Origin: Firmicutes bacterium AM41-11
GTDB taxonomy: Bacteria > Bacillota_I > Bacilli_A > Erysipelotrichales > Erysipelotrichaceae
Reading direction: 5' to 3'
Length of the DNA stretch: 64,000 nt
NCBI GenBank assembly: GCA_003480165.1
Contig: QUIQ01000004.1
Span: 62,001-126,000 of the forward strand
Positions 61,386 through 64,000 of the stretch are shown here, piece by piece. The first letter of the stretch is position 1. The number at the start of each line of letters is the position of its first letter. Below the pieces are notes generated by a model that saw only the letters and a program-made list of their open reading frames with translations, did not search any database and was not told the origin of the DNA. Made by a program: the position numbers and the translations under genes.

Positions 61386-63026
61386 ATGATCGAACAACTG
61401 ATGGTTAAAGATTACATATTATTTGATTATGCCCTAGTTGATTTTACCCATGGAATGCATGTCATTACTGGTGAAACAGGGGCAGGGAAATCACTATTAA
61501 TTGATGCAATTGGATATCTCAGTGGTAAGCGGATTAATGGCAATATTGTTCGCAAAGGGAAAGATAAAGCGATTCTGCAAATGGTATGTTCGACATCAAG
61601 TCCGAAAATTTCTCAAATGTTGGAAGAAAATGGCTTTGAAGTAGAAGATTCTATTCTTATTACGCGTACGGTTCAAGCTAATCAAAAAAGTACGATTCGC
61701 ATCAACCAACAGATAACAACTCTTTCTTTTGTGCGTGAATTAGTTTCTTATATGATTGATATGCATTCGCAAATGGATACCTATCAATTAATGCAGCCCT
61801 CGGTTCAATTAGATTTATTAGACGCTCTTGCCCAGACTAAAGATTTAAGAGAAGAAGTGGCTCAGCAATACACAACATTAAAGGCTATCGAAAAAGAATA
61901 TCATACATGTAAAAATGAATCCTTATCTGATGATGAACTGGATTATTTAACCGCGCAATTGAATCGTATTGATGAATTAAATATTCAAGAAGGCGAATTA
62001 GAGTCTTTACAAGAAAAGGTAAAAATCTGTGCCGAAATGGAAAAGAATACGGAACTTTTTTCCCAATCGATTTATCAATTGAATAAAGAAAATGGATTGA
62101 TGGATACTTGTTATGACTTATCTAAAGAATTAAGTAAAACGAATTCTACTTCAGAAATTGCCAATCAATTGATGGATATCTATTATCGTTTTGATGAAAT
62201 AAAAGAGAATCTTCAAGAACAATTGAATCAATTTGATCAATCAAGTGAATCGATAGATGAGATGGAATCTCGCATTTATACAATCAAAGCGATGTATAAG
62301 CGCTATGGTGGTTCATTTTCTTCACTGATGGAAGCAAAAGCTAATCTTGAAAAGAAAATTGAACGCTTTCTTTCGCGTGAACATATTCTAGCGGAAATGG
62401 AAACAAATCTATCTAAGGCTAGAAAAGCGTATGATCAACTAGCTGAAGAACTTTCACAAAAACGTAAAGCGATTTTTAGCTCGGTAGAACAACAAGTGAA
62501 TCAACATTGTCATGATTTAATGTTGGAACACGCAGATTTTCATATTTCATCTCAGGAAAAAGAAGCGAGTAAAGATGGTAAAGATGCCATAGAATTTTTA
62601 ATTTCTATGAATCCAGGACAACCTTTGGTCCCTTTAAAAGATTCAGCTTCTGGCGGAGAGCTATCGCGTTTGATGTTAGCTTTAAAGGTTGTCTTCCAAG
62701 CCCAACAAGGGGTGGATACCATCATCTTTGATGAAATTGATACAGGTGTTAGTGGTAAAGTTGCTTTTGCGATGGGGCATAAGATGCATACTTTAGCGCA
62801 ACATTATCAAGTTTTATGTATCACGCATTTAGCCAGTGTTGCTTGTTTCGGCGACAGGCATTATTGTGTGCAAAAAACGAGTGAAGATGGTAGTACCCAG
62901 ACTTCTATTCATCTACTTAATGAGAAAGAGACCTTGGAAGAATTAGCTGTAATGTCAAGTGGGCAAATGAATCAGGCTTCTTTGCAGGCTGCGCAAGAAT
63001 TAAAGGATCGTGCAATCCATGGCTAG
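61386..63026 (+). CDS. recN: DNA repair protein RecN
   Basis: SMC-like ATPase for double-strand break repair. The 546-residue protein has Walker A GETGAGKS (29-36), a coiled-coil middle, the ABC signature DSASGGELSRLMLAL and Walker B TIIFDEIDTGVSG. The start is set at ATG 61386 (Met-Ile-Glu-Gln), where the family N-terminus begins; GTG 61374 would add four residues and overlap the tlyA stop. The ribosome site is weak in both cases. Overlaps dinB by 8 nt. Confidence 0.93.
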   Translation: MIEQLMVKDYILFDYALVDFTHGMHVITGETGAGKSLLIDAIGYLSGKRINGNIVRKGKDKAILQMVCSTSSPKISQMLEENGFEVEDSILITRTVQANQKSTIRINQQITTLSFVRELVSYMIDMHSQMDTYQLMQPSVQLDLLDALAQTKDLREEVAQQYTTLKAIEKEYHTCKNESLSDDELDYLTAQLNRIDELNIQEGELESLQEKVKICAEMEKNTELFSQSIYQLNKENGLMDTCYDLSKELSKTNSTSEIANQLMDIYYRFDEIKENLQEQLNQFDQSSESIDEMESRIYTIKAMYKRYGGSFSSLMEAKANLEKKIERFLSREHILAEMETNLSKARKAYDQLAEELSQKRKAIFSSVEQQVNQHCHDLMLEHADFHISSQEKEASKDGKDAIEFLISMNPGQPLVPLKDSASGGELSRLMLALKVVFQAQQGVDTIIFDEIDTGVSGKVAFAMGHKMHTLAQHYQVLCITHLASVACFGDRHYCVQKTSEDGSTQTSIHLLNEKETLEELAVMSSGQMNQASLQAAQELKDRAIHG

Positions 63027-64000
63027 AGTACTCTTTCATATTGATATCAATGCCTTTTTTGCCTCAGCAGAAATCTTAAAGAAACCATCGCTTGCCGGTA
63101 GGCCAATTGCGATTGGTTCAGTGAGTCGCCATGGGGTTTTATCTACCGCCAGCTATGAAGCTAGAGACTATGGGGTTCATAGTGCCATGCCAGTTTATGA
63201 GGCCTTACGGCTTTGTCCGGACTTAGAACTGGTTCAACCAGACTTTGTGTATTATCGTGAGTTAAGTGCGAAGTTTTTCCATTATCTATATCAATATACC
63301 AATCAGATTGAACCAGCAAGTATTGATGAATGTTACATGGATGTAACAGAAATTATCAAAGCGTATAAGCGGCCTATGGATTTAGCTTTCCAAATTCAAA
63401 ATGGGGTATATAAAGAAACCGGCTTGCATGTTTCGATTGGCGTAGCACCAACTAAGTTTTTAGCGAAGATGGCTAGTGATATGCGTAAACCAAATGGAAT
63501 TACGATTCTTAGAAAAGTGGAATTATCCACTAAACTGTGGCCTTTACCGATTGAAGATATGGTTGGTATTGGTAAAAAAACGGTACCTAAATTAAAAAAG
63601 CAGGGCATTATGACGATTGGTGATTTTGCCAGTGAAGAAAATGAAAATACGGTTTTATCAATTTTGGGTCGAAGTGGATATAGCTTGTTGTTAAAGGCTA
63701 GAGGGAAGAGTACCAATCGACTCTCTTATTCGAATACCCGGCAATCGATTTCTCTAGGGAAAACGTATGAAAATGATTTATATTCGATGGATGAAATTCT
63801 ATCTTGTGTTCGCTTATTAACTTTAAAATTATCTGAAAAGATGAAACGAAAGAATTATAAAGGGAAATTGGTCTCTTTAACTTTACGTGATTTAGATTTT
63901 CATAATATTGTGCGAAGTCAATCTTTAAAAGAATACACGAATGAATTTGCGTATCTATATGAGGCTTTGCAGGAAATTATTGAACAGAACTATATCGAAG
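63019..64000 (+). CDS. dinB: DNA polymerase IV (Y-family), 3' end cut by window edge
   Basis: Translesion DNA polymerase. At least 327 residues are present, starting Met-Ala-Arg-Val-Leu at 63019, and the gene continues past base 64000. Catalytic acids are seen at Asp9 (FHIDINAFFA) and Asp103/Glu104 (SIDECYMD), followed by the helix-hairpin-helix region near VGIGKKTVPKLKK. The N-terminus overlaps recN by 8 nt. AAAGGATCGTGCAATCC lies upstream. The missing C-terminal end probably includes the sliding-clamp-binding peptide, so that part cannot be judged. Confidence 0.93.
   Translation, partial: MARVLFHIDINAFFASAEILKKPSLAGRPIAIGSVSRHGVLSTASYEARDYGVHSAMPVYEALRLCPDLELVQPDFVYYRELSAKFFHYLYQYTNQIEPASIDECYMDVTEIIKAYKRPMDLAFQIQNGVYKETGLHVSIGVAPTKFLAKMASDMRKPNGITILRKVELSTKLWPLPIEDMVGIGKKTVPKLKKQGIMTIGDFASEENENTVLSILGRSGYSLLLKARGKSTNRLSYSNTRQSISLGKTYENDLYSMDEILSCVRLLTLKLSEKMKRKNYKGKLVSLTLRDLDFHNIVRSQSLKEYTNEFAYLYEALQEIIEQNYIE

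Noticed and set aside
1..64000. CRISPR array, tRNA genes, insertion sequences or prophage
   Set aside because: No regularly spaced repeats, cloverleaf sequence, transposase or phage gene was seen on either strand.

Overview
The window is AT-rich Firmicutes chromosome that is almost fully coding. I see no prophage, insertion sequence, CRISPR array or tRNA. The gene set (T-box leaders, a YhaO/YhaN pair, an Asp23-nusB-xseAB-ispA-dxs-tlyA-recN block, a probable 6S RNA after aspS, an Rnf complex and a complete butyrate pathway) suggests an anaerobic, butyrate-forming gut Firmicute, probably of the Erysipelotrichia. The genus is inference.

Layout. 1-9.6 kb: branched-chain amino acid synthesis. ilvB-ilvN-ilvD run leftward from a short-leader promoter. 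leuA-leuC-leuD-leuB run rightward behind a leucine T-box, followed by ilvE on its own promoter. 9.6-15.6 kb: the flavin transferase gene apbE diverges from rnfC-D-G-E-A-(58-residue Cys-rich membrane protein)-B. RnfB is cut down to its membrane and first Fe-S segment. 15.6-22.9 kb: rqcH, gmk, and the rimP-nusA-rnpM-ylxQ-infB-rbfA translation/transcription operon. 22.9-28.3 kb: a YhaO/YhaN-type nuclease-ATPase pair and a PfkB sugar kinase. 28.3-35.8 kb: thl, bcd-etfB-etfA-hbd, crt and but, the route from acetyl-CoA to butyrate, with Rex-like operators at the thl and bcd promoters. 35.9-41.2 kb: a threonine-aldolase-like enzyme, then a leftward operon of a metal-site-less amidase homologue, a Nudix hydrolase, an ATP-grasp ligase, an esterase and a metallophosphoesterase. 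41.2-48.8 kb: scpA-scpB-rluB-rsmE-mtaB-murE, rpsU, phoH and yebC. 48.8-52.3 kb: a T-box leader, hisS-aspS and the 6S-like RNA. 52.3-64 kb: an HD hydrolase, truB-ribF, an Asp23 protein, and a long operon from a 5'-nucleotidase through nusB, xseA, xseB, ispA, a strongly altered dxs, tlyA and recN to dinB, which runs off the right edge.

How it fits together. Bcd with EtfAB is expected to bifurcate electrons to ferredoxin. Rnf would re-oxidise ferredoxin with NAD+ and pump ions, and ApbE attaches FMN to RnfG and RnfD. Rex would tie butyrate formation to the NADH/NAD+ ratio. The points most worth a second look are the shortened RnfB with its small Cys-rich companion, the DXS homologue lacking several catalytic residues, the amidase homologue lacking zinc ligands, the overlapping Asp/His codons in the hisS-aspS T-box, and several genes whose -10 box lies 6-7 nt before the start codon without a Shine-Dalgarno sequence.
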